From the NCBI GenBank assembly GCA_020848095.1, contig JADLAT010000003.1:62001-126000 (forward strand): a stretch of 64,000 nt of DNA, read 5' to 3'. Each line of letters begins with the position of its first letter. Position 1 is the stretch's first letter. Shown here piece after piece: positions 27,997 to 37,545 of this stretch. The stretch comes from Alphaproteobacteria bacterium. Lineage in GTDB: Bacteria > Pseudomonadota > Alphaproteobacteria > Micavibrionales > Micavibrionaceae. The position numbers and the translations under genes were made by a program. A model generated the notes under the pieces. The model was not told the DNA's origin. It was given only the letters and a program-made list of their open reading frames with translations, and made no database searches.

Positions 27997-29699
27997 CACG
28001 ACCTGCAAAGAAAAAGGGGAAAGAAAAAAATACTTTCAACCTTGATGAAAAAGCCCTTTATTTTATCCCGCTGGGCGGGAGTGAACAATTCGGCGTGAAC
28101 CTTAACGTCTATGCCAATCGCGGAGAAATGCTGGCGATCGACTGCGGCATTGGCTTTGCCGATGAGCGTTTTCCGGGCATTGATCTGCTCTTGCCCGATC
28201 CGGCCTTTTTGGAGGAAAACCGGGACAGCCTGAAGGCCTTTATCATCACCCACGCCCATGAGGACCATATCGGAGCCATCGCCCATATCTGGGACCGGCT
28301 TCCGGTTCCCGTCTATGCCAGCCCGTTCACCGCCGCCATATTGCACGAAAAATTCAAGGAAAAGAATTTGCGCGGTGTGCCCATTCATACCGTTAATCCG
28401 GGGGAAACCGTCCAGATTGGTACATTTTCCGTAGAATTTGTTGCGGTATCGCATTCCGTGCCCGATACGTGCTCTTTGATTATCGAAACGCCGGAAGGGC
28501 GCATCGTCCATAGCGGCGATTGGAATCTTGACCCCCATCCGGTTGTGGGCGCGGCTACAAACGCCAAAGCTTTCAAAGATGCGGGTGATAAAGGCGTTTT
28601 GGCCTATATCGGCGATTCCACGAATGCGGAAGTGCCGGGGCGCTCCGGCTCGGAAACAGAAGTGGAAAGAGGGCTGGAATCCGTTTTTCGCGGCTGTGAG
28701 GGCCGGATTGCCATCACCGCTTTTTCCTCCAATATTGGCCGGGTACGCAGCATCGTTAAGGCCGCCGAGGCCTGCGGACGCGAGGTTGGCGTAATCGGAC
28801 GCTCCTTGCACCGCATGATCGGCTGCGCCATTGAATGCGGCTTTCTGAAGGGCCTGCCTGATTTTGTGGATGAAAAGGATCTTATGGCACTGCCGGCGGA
28901 TAAGGTGGTGATCATCCTTACCGGCTCCCAAGGGGAATACCGGGCGGCGCTTTCAAAAATCGCACGCGGCGATTTCCGGGGCGTTCGCCTTAATCGCGGC
29001 GACACCGTGATTTATTCCGCCCGCGCCATTCCCGGGAATGAAAAGAATATCAATGTGGTTAAAAATAATTTGAGCGCATCGGGCATAAACATCATTACGC
29101 CCGGCGATACCGAGCAGACAATCCATGTCTCCGGCCATCCCTGCCGCGAGGAAATCACAGAAATGCTTCAATGGGTCAGGCCCGCGCTCATCGTGCCGGT
29201 ACATGGGGAGCGTCTTCAGCTCGAAGCCCATGCCGCGCTTGCATTGGATTGTCAGGTGCCTCAGGCGCTTGTCCCCTCAAACGGCTCGGTTATCCGCCTT
29301 GCGCCCGGGACGCCGGAAATCGTGGGGCGCGTACCCACAGACGTTCTGGCCGTTGACCAAAAACGCCTGATTAAATCCGACCATCAATCCATCGTTGCGC
29401 GGCGCAAGCTGCAATTCACGGGCACTGTACATATTTCCCTCGTCATAGATGCAAAAGGGGAACTGCTGGCCGACCCCAGACTGGAAACCGTAGGAATTAT
29501 AGATCCGGAAGATCCGGCAGAGACCGAAATAGAAGACAATATCCACGATGAAATCCTTGATCTTCTGGATGAACTGGATAAAAAAGAACTGCAGGATGAT
29601 CATTTTATCACCGAGGAAATCCGTATCGGCATTCGCCGTTTCTGCGATCATCTTCTGGGCATGAAACCTCATGTCAGCGTGCATGTTCTAAGGGTATAA
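27993..29699 (+). CDS. rnj: Ribonuclease J
   Basis: RNase J is a metallo-beta-lactamase/beta-CASP ribonuclease with 5'-exonuclease and endonuclease activity in rRNA maturation and mRNA decay. The zinc-binding signature is ITHAHEDHIGA near residue 80; SHSVPDTCS, HSGDWNLD and PVHGERLQLEAH provide further metal and CASP residues. The 568-residue length fits. The N-terminus is lysine-rich. It lies in the conserved coaX-rnj-DUF1467 neighbourhood. Confidence 0.94.
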   Translation: MTRPAKKKGKEKNTFNLDEKALYFIPLGGSEQFGVNLNVYANRGEMLAIDCGIGFADERFPGIDLLLPDPAFLEENRDSLKAFIITHAHEDHIGAIAHIWDRLPVPVYASPFTAAILHEKFKEKNLRGVPIHTVNPGETVQIGTFSVEFVAVSHSVPDTCSLIIETPEGRIVHSGDWNLDPHPVVGAATNAKAFKDAGDKGVLAYIGDSTNAEVPGRSGSETEVERGLESVFRGCEGRIAITAFSSNIGRVRSIVKAAEACGREVGVIGRSLHRMIGCAIECGFLKGLPDFVDEKDLMALPADKVVIILTGSQGEYRAALSKIARGDFRGVRLNRGDTVIYSARAIPGNEKNINVVKNNLSASGINIITPGDTEQTIHVSGHPCREEITEMLQWVRPALIVPVHGERLQLEAHAALALDCQVPQALVPSNGSVIRLAPGTPEIVGRVPTDVLAVDQKRLIKSDHQSIVARRKLQFTGTVHISLVIDAKGELLADPRLETVGIIDPEDPAETEIEDNIHDEILDLLDELDKKELQDDHFITEEIRIGIRRFCDHLLGMKPHVSVHVLRV

Positions 29700-29702
29700 G
29701 CT

Positions 29703-29951
29703 ATGGGCTGGATAAGCGGTATTGTTGTTTATGTGTTGATCTGGTGGACGGCGCTTTTTGCCGTCTTGCCGTTCGGCCTCACGCGTCAGCAGGACGGCAA
29801 GCCGGAAAACCCGAAGCTAAAACAAAAAATCATAATCACATCCTTGCTCTCCGCCCTGATCTGGGTCGTGGTGTACGTGTTGATTAAAATTGATATTATC
29901 GACTTCCACAGCTACGCCAAAGCCATGATGGATAAGGATAATCTCTCATGA
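29703..29951 (+). CDS. DUF1467 family small membrane protein
   Basis: The 82-residue protein has two transmembrane segments (about residues 5-25 and 45-63) joined by a charged loop with TRQQDGKPENPK. The pattern WWTALFAVLPFG matches the DUF1467 family, which is common in alphaproteobacteria next to rnj and proS. No function is established. It starts 3 bases after rnj and overlaps the next gene by four bases. Confidence 0.85.
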   Translation: MGWISGIVVYVLIWWTALFAVLPFGLTRQQDGKPENPKLKQKIIITSLLSALIWVVVYVLIKIDIIDFHSYAKAMMDKDNLS

Positions 29952-30415
29952 TCCGGCCAGTGAAGCGATTATGGTGCCTTTTTGTGATGCTGCCGCTGCT
30001 GATTTATACGTCCGTTGTTGCCCAAGCGCAAAATGGCGGGCTCTCCGTGCTTTGCAACAGCCTGCCGGAATACCGGCCCGCGCCGGGGGTGGAATATGAA
30101 CCCGGTATTGATGCCAAAGGACGCGCCGTTTTGCCCGCTGACCTGAACGCGCCTCTGAACGGCGGCGTAGATAAAATCAATATCCCCATTACGCTTGATC
30201 TGGCGCAACGCTTTAATATCTTCCCCGCAAACGGTATAGAGCTTAAACCGGATGTCGGCCTGATCAGCGTTTATAAAGATGGCCGCGTTGAGTATAACGG
30301 GCAGGATCTCGCGCGGCAGGCCTATACGCTTTGCGCGCATGATACAAAAATCCTTCTGCCGCCGGATGGACAGCCCCCCGCGGATAACGTAAGTTCAGCC
30401 ACCGATAACCGATAA
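29948..30415 (+). CDS. Hypothetical secreted protein
   Basis: I do not recognise a family. The first about 28 residues form a clear signal peptide (basic start, hydrophobic core, AQA-QN cleavage). The mature part, about 127 residues, is proline-rich at both ends, has two cysteines (in VLCNSL and TLCAHD) that could form a disulfide, and a predicted beta-rich middle. It is presumably periplasmic. It overlaps DUF1467 (ATGA) and precedes proS by 23 bases, so it belongs to the same operon. Confidence 0.75.
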   Translation: MIRPVKRLWCLFVMLPLLIYTSVVAQAQNGGLSVLCNSLPEYRPAPGVEYEPGIDAKGRAVLPADLNAPLNGGVDKINIPITLDLAQRFNIFPANGIELKPDVGLISVYKDGRVEYNGQDLARQAYTLCAHDTKILLPPDGQPPADNVSSATDNR

Positions 30416-30438
30416 AATAGCACCACGAGCACATTAAT

Positions 30439-31896
30439 ATGAGTAAACAAGCCAGAACCGCCATCACACCAACCCGCGCGGAAAATTTCCCCGAATGGTA
30501 TCAGCAGGTAATCAAAGCCGCCGATATGGCGGAAAATGCGCCCGTACGTGGCTGCATGATCATCAAGCCCTATGGCTATGCGCTATGGGAGGAAATGCAA
30601 AGGGTCTTTGACCGACGCATTAAGGAGCAGGGCGTACAGAACGCTTATTTCCCGCTCCTGATCCCCATGGAGTTTATGAACCGTGAGGCGGCGCATGTGG
30701 ATGGCTTTGCCAAGGAATGCGCCGTTGTAACGCACCACAGGCTTGAAACCGGGCCGGATGGAAATCTGATCCCGGCTCCGACCTCCCGGCTCGAGGAGCC
30801 TTATATCATCCGCCCGACCTCGGAAATGATCATCGGCGATGCCATGGCCCGCTGGGTGCAGTCTTATCGTGATCTGCCGCTAAAGCTCAATCAATGGTGC
30901 AATGTGATGCGCTGGGAAATGCGCACCCGTATGTTCCTGCGCACCTCCGAATTCCTATGGCAGGAAGGGCATAACGCCTTTGCCAGCGCCGAGGAAGCCA
31001 GAGCAGATTCCCTTAAAATGCTGGATGAGTATGTCAAATTCTGCGAAGACACGCTGGCGCTGGCCTCTGTCGCCGGAACAAAAACCGAAGATGAAAAATT
31101 CCCGGGCGCGGTGGAAACCTATACTTTTGAGATGATGATGCAGGACGGCAAAGCCTTGCAATCGGGGACCTCGCACTATCTCGGCCAGAATTTCGCCAAA
31201 AGCATCGGCATAAAATTTCAGGACAAAGACGGGCAGGAACAATACGCCCACACGACATCCTGGGGCATCAGTACCCGCTTGATCGGCGCGCTGATCATGA
31301 GCCACGCCGATGATGACGGGATGATTATGCCCCCGCGCGTGGCCCCGCAACAGGTCGTCATCCTTCCCGTCCTTAAGGATGATGCAGAATCTGCCGCGAT
31401 CATGACGTATTGCGAGGAACTGGCCAAGGCGCTAAAAGCCAAGGGTCTGCGCGTTAGGCTCGATGATCGTGACATGCGTACGACTGATAAAATGTGGGAT
31501 GCGGTTAAAAAGGGCATTCCGGTTCGTGTAGAAGTCGGCCAGCGGGAAAAGGAGGAGGGACAAATCACCTTTATCCGTCGTGACATAGGCCGTGATTCTA
31601 AAAAGACGATTGAGCGCAGCGCGTTCATAGGGGAAATTGACGGCGTTCTGGATGATATTCATGAAGCCATGCTTGCGCGCTCCAAAGCCTTTTGTCAGGA
31701 GAACATATTCACATTCGGCACAGCCGGAGAGGTGGAAGAATTTTTCGCCGCCGGTAAAATCGGCTTTGTTAAAGTGCCCGCAGCCCTGCTCGGCGAGGAA
31801 AAACTGGCAACGGTGATGGGGGCACATAGCCTCTCCGCCCGCTGCCTGCCTTTTTCTGATGAGGGGCAAAGCGTACTGATTGGAAAATCATATTGA
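30439..31896 (+). CDS. proS: Prolyl-tRNA synthetase, archaeal/eukaryotic type (type 3)
   Basis: This class II synthetase charges tRNA-Pro. At 485 residues it has no editing insertion. The N-terminal region (NFPEWYQQVIKAADMAE, RGCMIIKPYGYALWEEMQ), the motif 2 segment RWEMRTRMFLRTSEFLWQEGH and the terminal GKSY with C-terminal tyrosine are features of the archaeal/eukaryotic and Bacteroidetes-type enzyme. Alphaproteobacteria usually carry a short bacterial ProS at this very locus, between DUF1467 and lolC. Function as ProS is secure; the lineage of the gene is the odd point. Confidence 0.93.
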   Translation: MSKQARTAITPTRAENFPEWYQQVIKAADMAENAPVRGCMIIKPYGYALWEEMQRVFDRRIKEQGVQNAYFPLLIPMEFMNREAAHVDGFAKECAVVTHHRLETGPDGNLIPAPTSRLEEPYIIRPTSEMIIGDAMARWVQSYRDLPLKLNQWCNVMRWEMRTRMFLRTSEFLWQEGHNAFASAEEARADSLKMLDEYVKFCEDTLALASVAGTKTEDEKFPGAVETYTFEMMMQDGKALQSGTSHYLGQNFAKSIGIKFQDKDGQEQYAHTTSWGISTRLIGALIMSHADDDGMIMPPRVAPQQVVILPVLKDDAESAAIMTYCEELAKALKAKGLRVRLDDRDMRTTDKMWDAVKKGIPVRVEVGQREKEEGQITFIRRDIGRDSKKTIERSAFIGEIDGVLDDIHEAMLARSKAFCQENIFTFGTAGEVEEFFAAGKIGFVKVPAALLGEEKLATVMGAHSLSARCLPFSDEGQSVLIGKSY

Positions 31897-31930
31897 TAAC
31901 GAACTCCCAAAATGAGCGAGGGTCTCTGTA

Positions 31931-33172
31931 ATGTTTTCGCCTTTTGAACGTCTGGTCGCCATGCGGTATCTGCGCTCTAAAAAAGCCGAAGGATTCGTAT
32001 CCGTGATCGCCGGGTTTTCCTTCGCCGGGATCATGCTGGGCGTGGCCACATTGATTATCGTCATGAGCGTCATGAACGGTTTCCGCGAAGAGCTCTTCAG
32101 CCGTATTTTGGGCCTGAACGGTCATATGAGCGTTTATTCCCAGCAAGGCCCGCTCTATGATTACGATTACCTAAAGACAAAACTCAGCACCATTGACGGC
32201 ATAGCCGACATCACCCCCACCATTGAAAATCAGGCTCTGATTTCCGCAGGCGGCATGTCCAGCGGCATCCTCGTTCGGGGCATCACATGGCAGGATTTTG
32301 CCAATCGTCCCATTTTGCGCGATTCCATCACCGCCGGCGCGCTGGAGGATTTCACGGGCAACACACTCGCTATCGGCAGTGTTCTGGCCGAAAAAATGCG
32401 CCTTAAGCCGGGCGATAAAATCACGCTGACCTCGCCGCAGGTCAAATCGACGCCCTTTGGCTCCATGCCGCGGCAGCGCTCCTACACTGTCTCGGTTGTT
32501 TTCGATGTCGGCATGTACGAATACAATAGCGGCTTTGTGTTCATGCCGATGGACGCCGCCCAGACCTTTTTCCAGATGGAGGGCGCCGTAAAGGCGCTCG
32601 AGATTTTTCTTAAAAACCCGGCCCACTTAAATGAGGTACGCAAAGCCGTGACCTTAAGTGTCGAAGGGCAGGCCGGCGTTTATGACTGGCGCGATATGAA
32701 CCAGAGCTTCTTTAACGCGCTGCAGGTCGAGCGAAACGTCATGTTCTTGATTTTAACGCTCATTATTCTGGTCGCCGCGTTTAATATTATCTCCTCCATG
32801 ATCATGCTGGTAAAGGATAAGGGGCAGGATATCGCCATTTTAAGGACCATGGGCGCAACCCGCGCCAGCATGATGAAAATTTTCATGCTGACCGGGGCCA
32901 GTATCGGTATTCTGGGCACCTTGGTCGGGGCCTCTCTCGGCATTGTTTTTGCGCTTAATATCGAAAAAATCAGAGAAGGCCTGCAAGCCCTCAGCGGTAC
33001 GGAGCTGTTTTCTGCGGAAATATATTTCCTCTCAAAACTGCCCGCCATAATAGACTGGAACGAAGTTTTCGTGGTCATCGCCATGGCCTTTTTCCTCTCG
33101 ATACTGGCCACGATCTATCCGGCCTGGCGGGCCGCACATCTCGACCCGGTGGAGGCATTGCGTTATGAGTGA
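31931..33172 (+). CDS. lolC: Lipoprotein-releasing system transmembrane protein LolC/LolE family
   Basis: This inner-membrane permease releases outer-membrane lipoproteins to LolA. It has an N-terminal helix (about residues 22-48), a large periplasmic domain and three C-terminal helices of the FtsX-like type. FERLVAMRYLRSKKAEGF at the start and NIISSMIMLVKDKGQDIAILRTMGA are family features. There is a single lolC/E gene, so two copies likely pair with LolD, as in other alphaproteobacteria. It overlaps lolD by 8 bases. Confidence 0.94.
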   Translation: MFSPFERLVAMRYLRSKKAEGFVSVIAGFSFAGIMLGVATLIIVMSVMNGFREELFSRILGLNGHMSVYSQQGPLYDYDYLKTKLSTIDGIADITPTIENQALISAGGMSSGILVRGITWQDFANRPILRDSITAGALEDFTGNTLAIGSVLAEKMRLKPGDKITLTSPQVKSTPFGSMPRQRSYTVSVVFDVGMYEYNSGFVFMPMDAAQTFFQMEGAVKALEIFLKNPAHLNEVRKAVTLSVEGQAGVYDWRDMNQSFFNALQVERNVMFLILTLIILVAAFNIISSMIMLVKDKGQDIAILRTMGATRASMMKIFMLTGASIGILGTLVGASLGIVFALNIEKIREGLQALSGTELFSAEIYFLSKLPAIIDWNEVFVVIAMAFFLSILATIYPAWRAAHLDPVEALRYE

Positions 33173-33884
33173 GGCAATTTACAAGGCGGCTGAAATTCTT
33201 GAAGGCGATATCCTGCTCAAAATTGAGGGGCTGGAAAAAACCTTTGAACAGGGCGGGAACAAGCTCACCATCTTTAAAAATCTCGACCTTAAAATCGAGG
33301 CCGGAGAGCTGGTCGCACTGGTGGGCCAGAGCGGCTCGGGCAAATCCACATTGCTGCAACTGGCGGGTTTGCTGGACAGACCCACAGGCGGGCAGATTAA
33401 AATCGCCGGACGCTCCGCCCGTAAAATGAGCGAAAAGGAACGCGCCAAAACCCGGCTCTCGACCATCGGGTTCATATACCAGTTCCATCATCTCCTGCCG
33501 GAATTCACGGCGCTTGAAAATGTCGCCATGCCGCAAATCATCGCGGGCGTAAAGATCGCCCACGCAAAGGAAAAAGCGGCCAGCCTGCTGGAGAGTCTGG
33601 GGCTTGGGGCGCGGCTGACGCATCGCCCTGCACGCCTTTCAGGAGGGGAGCAACAACGCGTCGCCATCGCGCGCGCGCTGGTCAATGACCCGAAATTGCT
33701 TCTGGCGGATGAACCAACGGGCAACCTTGACCCCGGAACATCGGCGGAAGTCTTTGAAATTTTGCTGGCGCAGGTGCGTCAACGCCGCATCGGTGCATTG
33801 ATAGCAACGCATAATCTGCAACTGGCCGACCAGATGGACCGGGCGGTTGAGCTTAAAGCCGGGCGGATCGCCCCCTTTGACTGA
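33165..33884 (+). CDS. lolD: Lipoprotein-releasing system ATP-binding protein
   Basis: LolD powers lipoprotein release. The ABC motifs are complete: Walker [10 protein letters not shown] near residue 60, signature LSGGEQQR, Walker [12 protein letters not shown] and the switch histidine in IATHN. It is 239 residues with a short extra N-terminal segment before the ATPase core. Its ATG lies within the end of lolC, giving translational coupling. Confidence 0.95.
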   Translation: MSEAIYKAAEILEGDILLKIEGLEKTFEQGGNKLTIFKNLDLKIEAGELVALVGQSGSGKSTLLQLAGLLDRPTGGQIKIAGRSARKMSEKERAKTRLSTIGFIYQFHHLLPEFTALENVAMPQIIAGVKIAHAKEKAASLLESLGLGARLTHRPARLSGGEQQRVAIARALVNDPKLLLADEPTGNLDPGTSAEVFEILLAQVRQRRIGALIATHNLQLADQMDRAVELKAGRIAPFD

Positions 33885-33951
33885 TAATGGCCAGTACGCG
33901 TGCAAAACCAGCCTTGCATCTTATGACCGATAGCCTGTAATCTGAGCGCCT

Positions 33952-36900
33952 ATGGATCATTTCGTACATCTGCATGTTCACTCCGCCTATTCACTGGCGG
34001 AGGGCGCGATCAAGGTCAAAGACCTCGTAAAACTGTGCGTAAAGCACAGTATGCCCGCCGTTGCCGTTACGGATTCCGGCAATATGTTCGGCGCCATGGA
34101 ATTTGCCACCGAAGCCGCCAATGCCGGGCTGCAACCCATCTTGGGCGCGCAAGTTCTCTATGGCGCAGAAGAAGATCAACTGGTGCTTCTGGCGCAAAAT
34201 GAAACGGGCTATCGTAATCTTTGCCGTCTGCTGAGCGATGCCTATCTTCAGGAAGACACAATCGGAAAAATAACGCTCAGCCCCGAAAATCTGGAGGCGC
34301 ATAGCGCGGGGCTTATCTGCCTGAGCGGCGGCGCAAAGGGCCCGATCAACCGGCATCTCTTTCATAAACAGGAAGACAAGGCGGAAGAAGCTCTTCTGGC
34401 CCTGAAAAACATCTTCAAAGACCGCTTTTATATAGAATTGCAACGACACGGCTGGGCGGAGGAAAACGCTACGGAAGAGGCGCTGATCGCACTGGCCTAT
34501 CGCCATGAACTGCCTCTGGTGGCAACGAATGATTGTTACTTCACCGACCGCAAGGCCTATGAAGCGCATGATGCGCTGCTTTGCATCTCGGAAGGGCGCT
34601 ATGTCTCGGAAGAGGACCGCCGCAAAGTCACGCCGGAGCATTATTTCAAATCCCCGAAAGAGATGGCGGCGCTCTTTGCCGATGTGCCCGAAGCCCTTGC
34701 CAATACGCTGGTCATTGCCCGCCGGTGTTCGTTTTTATTAAAATCCATCAATCCCATTTTGCCAAAATTCGCCACCGAAGCGGGGAGAACAGAATCAGAA
34801 GAGCTGCGCGCGCAAGCCTTGGAAGGTCTGCGCTGGCGCCTTGAAAATTTCGTAAAAGACGGCAATCACGCGCCTTATTTCGAGCGGCTGGATTTTGAAC
34901 TGGACGTTATCGAGGGCATGGGTTTTCCAGGTTATTTCCTGATCGTTTCCGATTTCATAAAATGGGCCAAAGCCCAGAAAATCCCGGTGGGTCCGGGGCG
35001 CGGCTCCGGCGCGGGGTCCGTTGTGGCATGGGCGCTGAAGATCACGGACCTTGACCCGATTGATCTTAATCTGCTTTTTGAGCGATTCTTGAACCCTGAG
35101 CGGGTCTCCATGCCGGACTTCGATATCGATTTCTGTCAGGAACGCCGCGATGAAGTCATCCGCTATGTTCAGGACAAATACGGCTATGACCGCGTAGCGC
35201 AGATCATCACTTTCGGAAAGCTTCAGGCCCGCGCGGTGGTGCGCGATGTGGGCCGGGTCTTACAAATGTCATACGGCCAGGTTGACCGGCTGGCAAAGCT
35301 GATCCCCAACAACCCCGCCAACCCGATGACGCTTCAGGAAGCACTGGATCAGGACCCGGATTTGCGTCTCGAAATTAAAAAAGATGAAACGAGCGTACGT
35401 CTCATAGAGATCGCACTTCAGCTTGAGGGACTTTACCGCCATGCCTCAACCCACGCCGCCGGGGTGGTGATCGGTGATAGACCGCTGCACGATCTTGTAC
35501 CGCTATACCGTGACCCGCGCTCTAACATGCCGGTGACCCAGTTCAATATGAAATATGTCGAACAGGCCGGGCTGGTAAAATTTGACTTCCTCGGCCTGAA
35601 AACCATGACCGTGGTGCAAAAGACACTGGACCTGATCGCGGCAAAGGGCGAAACCATTGATATTCTTAAAATTACGCTGGACGACCCGAAAGCCTATGAG
35701 CTTATGGCCTCCGGCAATACGGTCGGCGTGTTCCAGCTTGAAAGTTCCGGCATGCGCGACGTTCTGCGCAAGGTCAAACCAAACCGCTTCAGCGATATTG
35801 TCGCTCTGGTCTCGCTTTATCGCCCCGGTCCGATGGATAATATTCCCCGCTATGTCGCGGTGAAAGAGGGGCGGGAGGAGGCCGATTATATGCACCCCGT
35901 GCTAAAGCCGCTTCTCGAAGACACTTACGGCATCATGATCTATCAGGAGCAGGTGATGCAGGCCGCGCAGCTTTTGGCGGGCTATACGCTGGGCGGCGCG
36001 GACCTTCTGCGCCGGGCGATGGGTAAAAAAATCAAGGAGGAAATGGACGACCAGCGCCAGAAATTCATCGAAGGGGCAAAGGCGCACAACAATGTCCCCC
36101 AGGCGCAGGCCTCTGAAATTTTTGATACGATCGAGAAATTTGCCGGATACGGTTTTAACAAATCCCATGCCGCCGCTTATGCCCTGATCGCCTATTGGAC
36201 GGCATGGCTCAAGGCCAATTACACATTGGAATTTATGGCGGCATCCATGACGCTCGACCTTGGAAACACGGATAAGCTCAGTATTTTCAAGCAGGATCTG
36301 GACCGTATGAATATTGCGCTCCTGCTGCCCAATATCAATAAATCCGCCCCCGAATTCACCGTGGAGGGCACAGGAATCCGCTATGCGCTGGCCGCCCTCA
36401 AAGGCGTTGGCGAGGCCGCCATGATCCAGATTGTACAGGAAAGAACCTTAAATGGGCCGTACGCCTCTATCGAAGATTTTGCTTCAAGAGTTGATTATAA
36501 ACTATTGAATAAAAGACAAATTGAGCAGCTGTGCTGCGCCGGTGGCTACGACGATCTGAACCCCAACAGGGCGCAAGTGACCGCCGCAGCAGAAACCATA
36601 TTGCGCCATACCCAAAGTCTGGCTGATGAGCGGCAATCCGGGCAGGTCAGCCTTTTCGGCGATGGTGCCGCCGGGCAGGGGGGGCTGGGCATGCCGGAAT
36701 TGCCCAATGTTCCGCCATGGGACGCGCTGGAACGCCTGAGCCGCGAGTTTGCCGCTGTGGGCTTTTATCTTTCCGCGCACCCGCTCGATAGCCGTGAAAA
36801 ACAGTTTAAAAACATGCGCATATCCAGCCTGGCTGATGTGGAAGCCGCTCTCCAGAATGTAGCCGCCTCGCGTTTTCAAATGGCGGGCGTTTTAATGAAA

Positions 36901-37350
36901 AAACAGGAGAAAATGTCACAAAAAGGAAGCAAATACGCCTTTTTGCAGCTTTCCGATCCTACGGGCATTTACGAAGTCACCTTGTTTTCCGAGATGCTGG
37001 CCACCTCCCGGTCATTTCTCGAAACAGGATCAAGCCTTTTGCTTTCCGTTGAAGCGGAGCAAAGAGAGGATCAAATACGCCTCACCTGCACCAGAATTGA
37101 ACCGCTGGATGGTGCGCTCGAAAACAAGATCAGAGCCATTGATATTCACATGAACGATGGCCAACCCATTCATAGCATTAAAGAGTTTCTGGATCAGGAT
37201 AAAAGAGGAAGCGCGCAGCTGAACCTGCATGTTGACACGCCGGAGGGCTGGCGGGTGCATCTGACCCTGCCGGGGCGCTGGGCGCTCAGCCCACAGGCGC
37301 GCAATATCCTGCGGGCCCAGCCGGGCATTACCTCTATCTCCGAAGCCTAG
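33952..37350 (+). CDS. dnaE: DNA polymerase III subunit alpha
   Basis: This is the replicative polymerase (1132 residues). The PHP domain starts at once with FVHLHVHSAYSLAEGAIK. The palm has the catalytic acidic pair in PDFDIDF, GRGSGAGSVVAW before it and the third aspartate in VKFDFLGLKT. HhH and OB-fold regions follow, with the clamp-binding-like QVSLFG near residue 900. The order lolD-dnaE-rpsB is typical. It starts 67 bases after lolD and may share that transcript. Confidence 0.97.
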   Translation: MDHFVHLHVHSAYSLAEGAIKVKDLVKLCVKHSMPAVAVTDSGNMFGAMEFATEAANAGLQPILGAQVLYGAEEDQLVLLAQNETGYRNLCRLLSDAYLQEDTIGKITLSPENLEAHSAGLICLSGGAKGPINRHLFHKQEDKAEEALLALKNIFKDRFYIELQRHGWAEENATEEALIALAYRHELPLVATNDCYFTDRKAYEAHDALLCISEGRYVSEEDRRKVTPEHYFKSPKEMAALFADVPEALANTLVIARRCSFLLKSINPILPKFATEAGRTESEELRAQALEGLRWRLENFVKDGNHAPYFERLDFELDVIEGMGFPGYFLIVSDFIKWAKAQKIPVGPGRGSGAGSVVAWALKITDLDPIDLNLLFERFLNPERVSMPDFDIDFCQERRDEVIRYVQDKYGYDRVAQIITFGKLQARAVVRDVGRVLQMSYGQVDRLAKLIPNNPANPMTLQEALDQDPDLRLEIKKDETSVRLIEIALQLEGLYRHASTHAAGVVIGDRPLHDLVPLYRDPRSNMPVTQFNMKYVEQAGLVKFDFLGLKTMTVVQKTLDLIAAKGETIDILKITLDDPKAYELMASGNTVGVFQLESSGMRDVLRKVKPNRFSDIVALVSLYRPGPMDNIPRYVAVKEGREEADYMHPVLKPLLEDTYGIMIYQEQVMQAAQLLAGYTLGGADLLRRAMGKKIKEEMDDQRQKFIEGAKAHNNVPQAQASEIFDTIEKFAGYGFNKSHAAAYALIAYWTAWLKANYTLEFMAASMTLDLGNTDKLSIFKQDLDRMNIALLLPNINKSAPEFTVEGTGIRYALAALKGVGEAAMIQIVQERTLNGPYASIEDFASRVDYKLLNKRQIEQLCCAGGYDDLNPNRAQVTAAAETILRHTQSLADERQSGQVSLFGDGAAGQGGLGMPELPNVPPWDALERLSREFAAVGFYLSAHPLDSREKQFKNMRISSLADVEAALQNVAASRFQMAGVLMKKQEKMSQKGSKYAFLQLSDPTGIYEVTLFSEMLATSRSFLETGSSLLLSVEAEQREDQIRLTCTRIEPLDGALENKIRAIDIHMNDGQPIHSIKEFLDQDKRGSAQLNLHVDTPEGWRVHLTLPGRWALSPQARNILRAQPGITSISEA

Positions 37351-37381
37351 AAAACTTAGCGTTTTTCCATGCAATTTTTCC

Positions 37382-37410
37382 TTGCAATGGGGGGATGATC
37401 CCTGTAAAAC
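37382..37410 (+). promoter_or_regulatory. Probable sigma-70 promoter of rpsB-tsf
   Basis: TTGCAA (37382-37387) and TAAAAC (37405-37410) are spaced by exactly 17 bases. The predicted start near 37417 leaves a leader of about 130 bases before rpsB, and that leader is strongly structured. Confidence 0.5.
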
Positions 37411-37416
37411 CCGGCT

Positions 37417-37545
37417 ACGTTCTTTTGCGCAGTTGCGATAAGGGAACGAATTCACATGCAGGTTCCTTACCCGGTGTCTGAAAAATTCAGACCAAAGCCT
37501 GCAGAGGACAACAACTGGAACTTTATATAAAAGGAAACATAACAA
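37417..37545 (+). promoter_or_regulatory. Structured 5' leader of rpsB, candidate S2 autoregulatory element
   Basis: Three nested helices close in order: CAGTTG (37430-37435) with CAACTG (37512-37517), TGCAGGTT (37457-37464) with AAGCCTGCA starting 37496, and GTCTGAA (37476-37482) with TTCAGAC (37486-37492) around an AAA loop. GGGAAC (37442-37447) can instead pair with GTTCC (37462-37466), which competes with the second helix and would allow switching. The outer helix ends about 14 bases before the ribosome binding site AAAGGA. Autoregulation of rpsB by S2 is known in E. coli; that this unrelated-looking leader does the same is inference. Confidence 0.55.
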
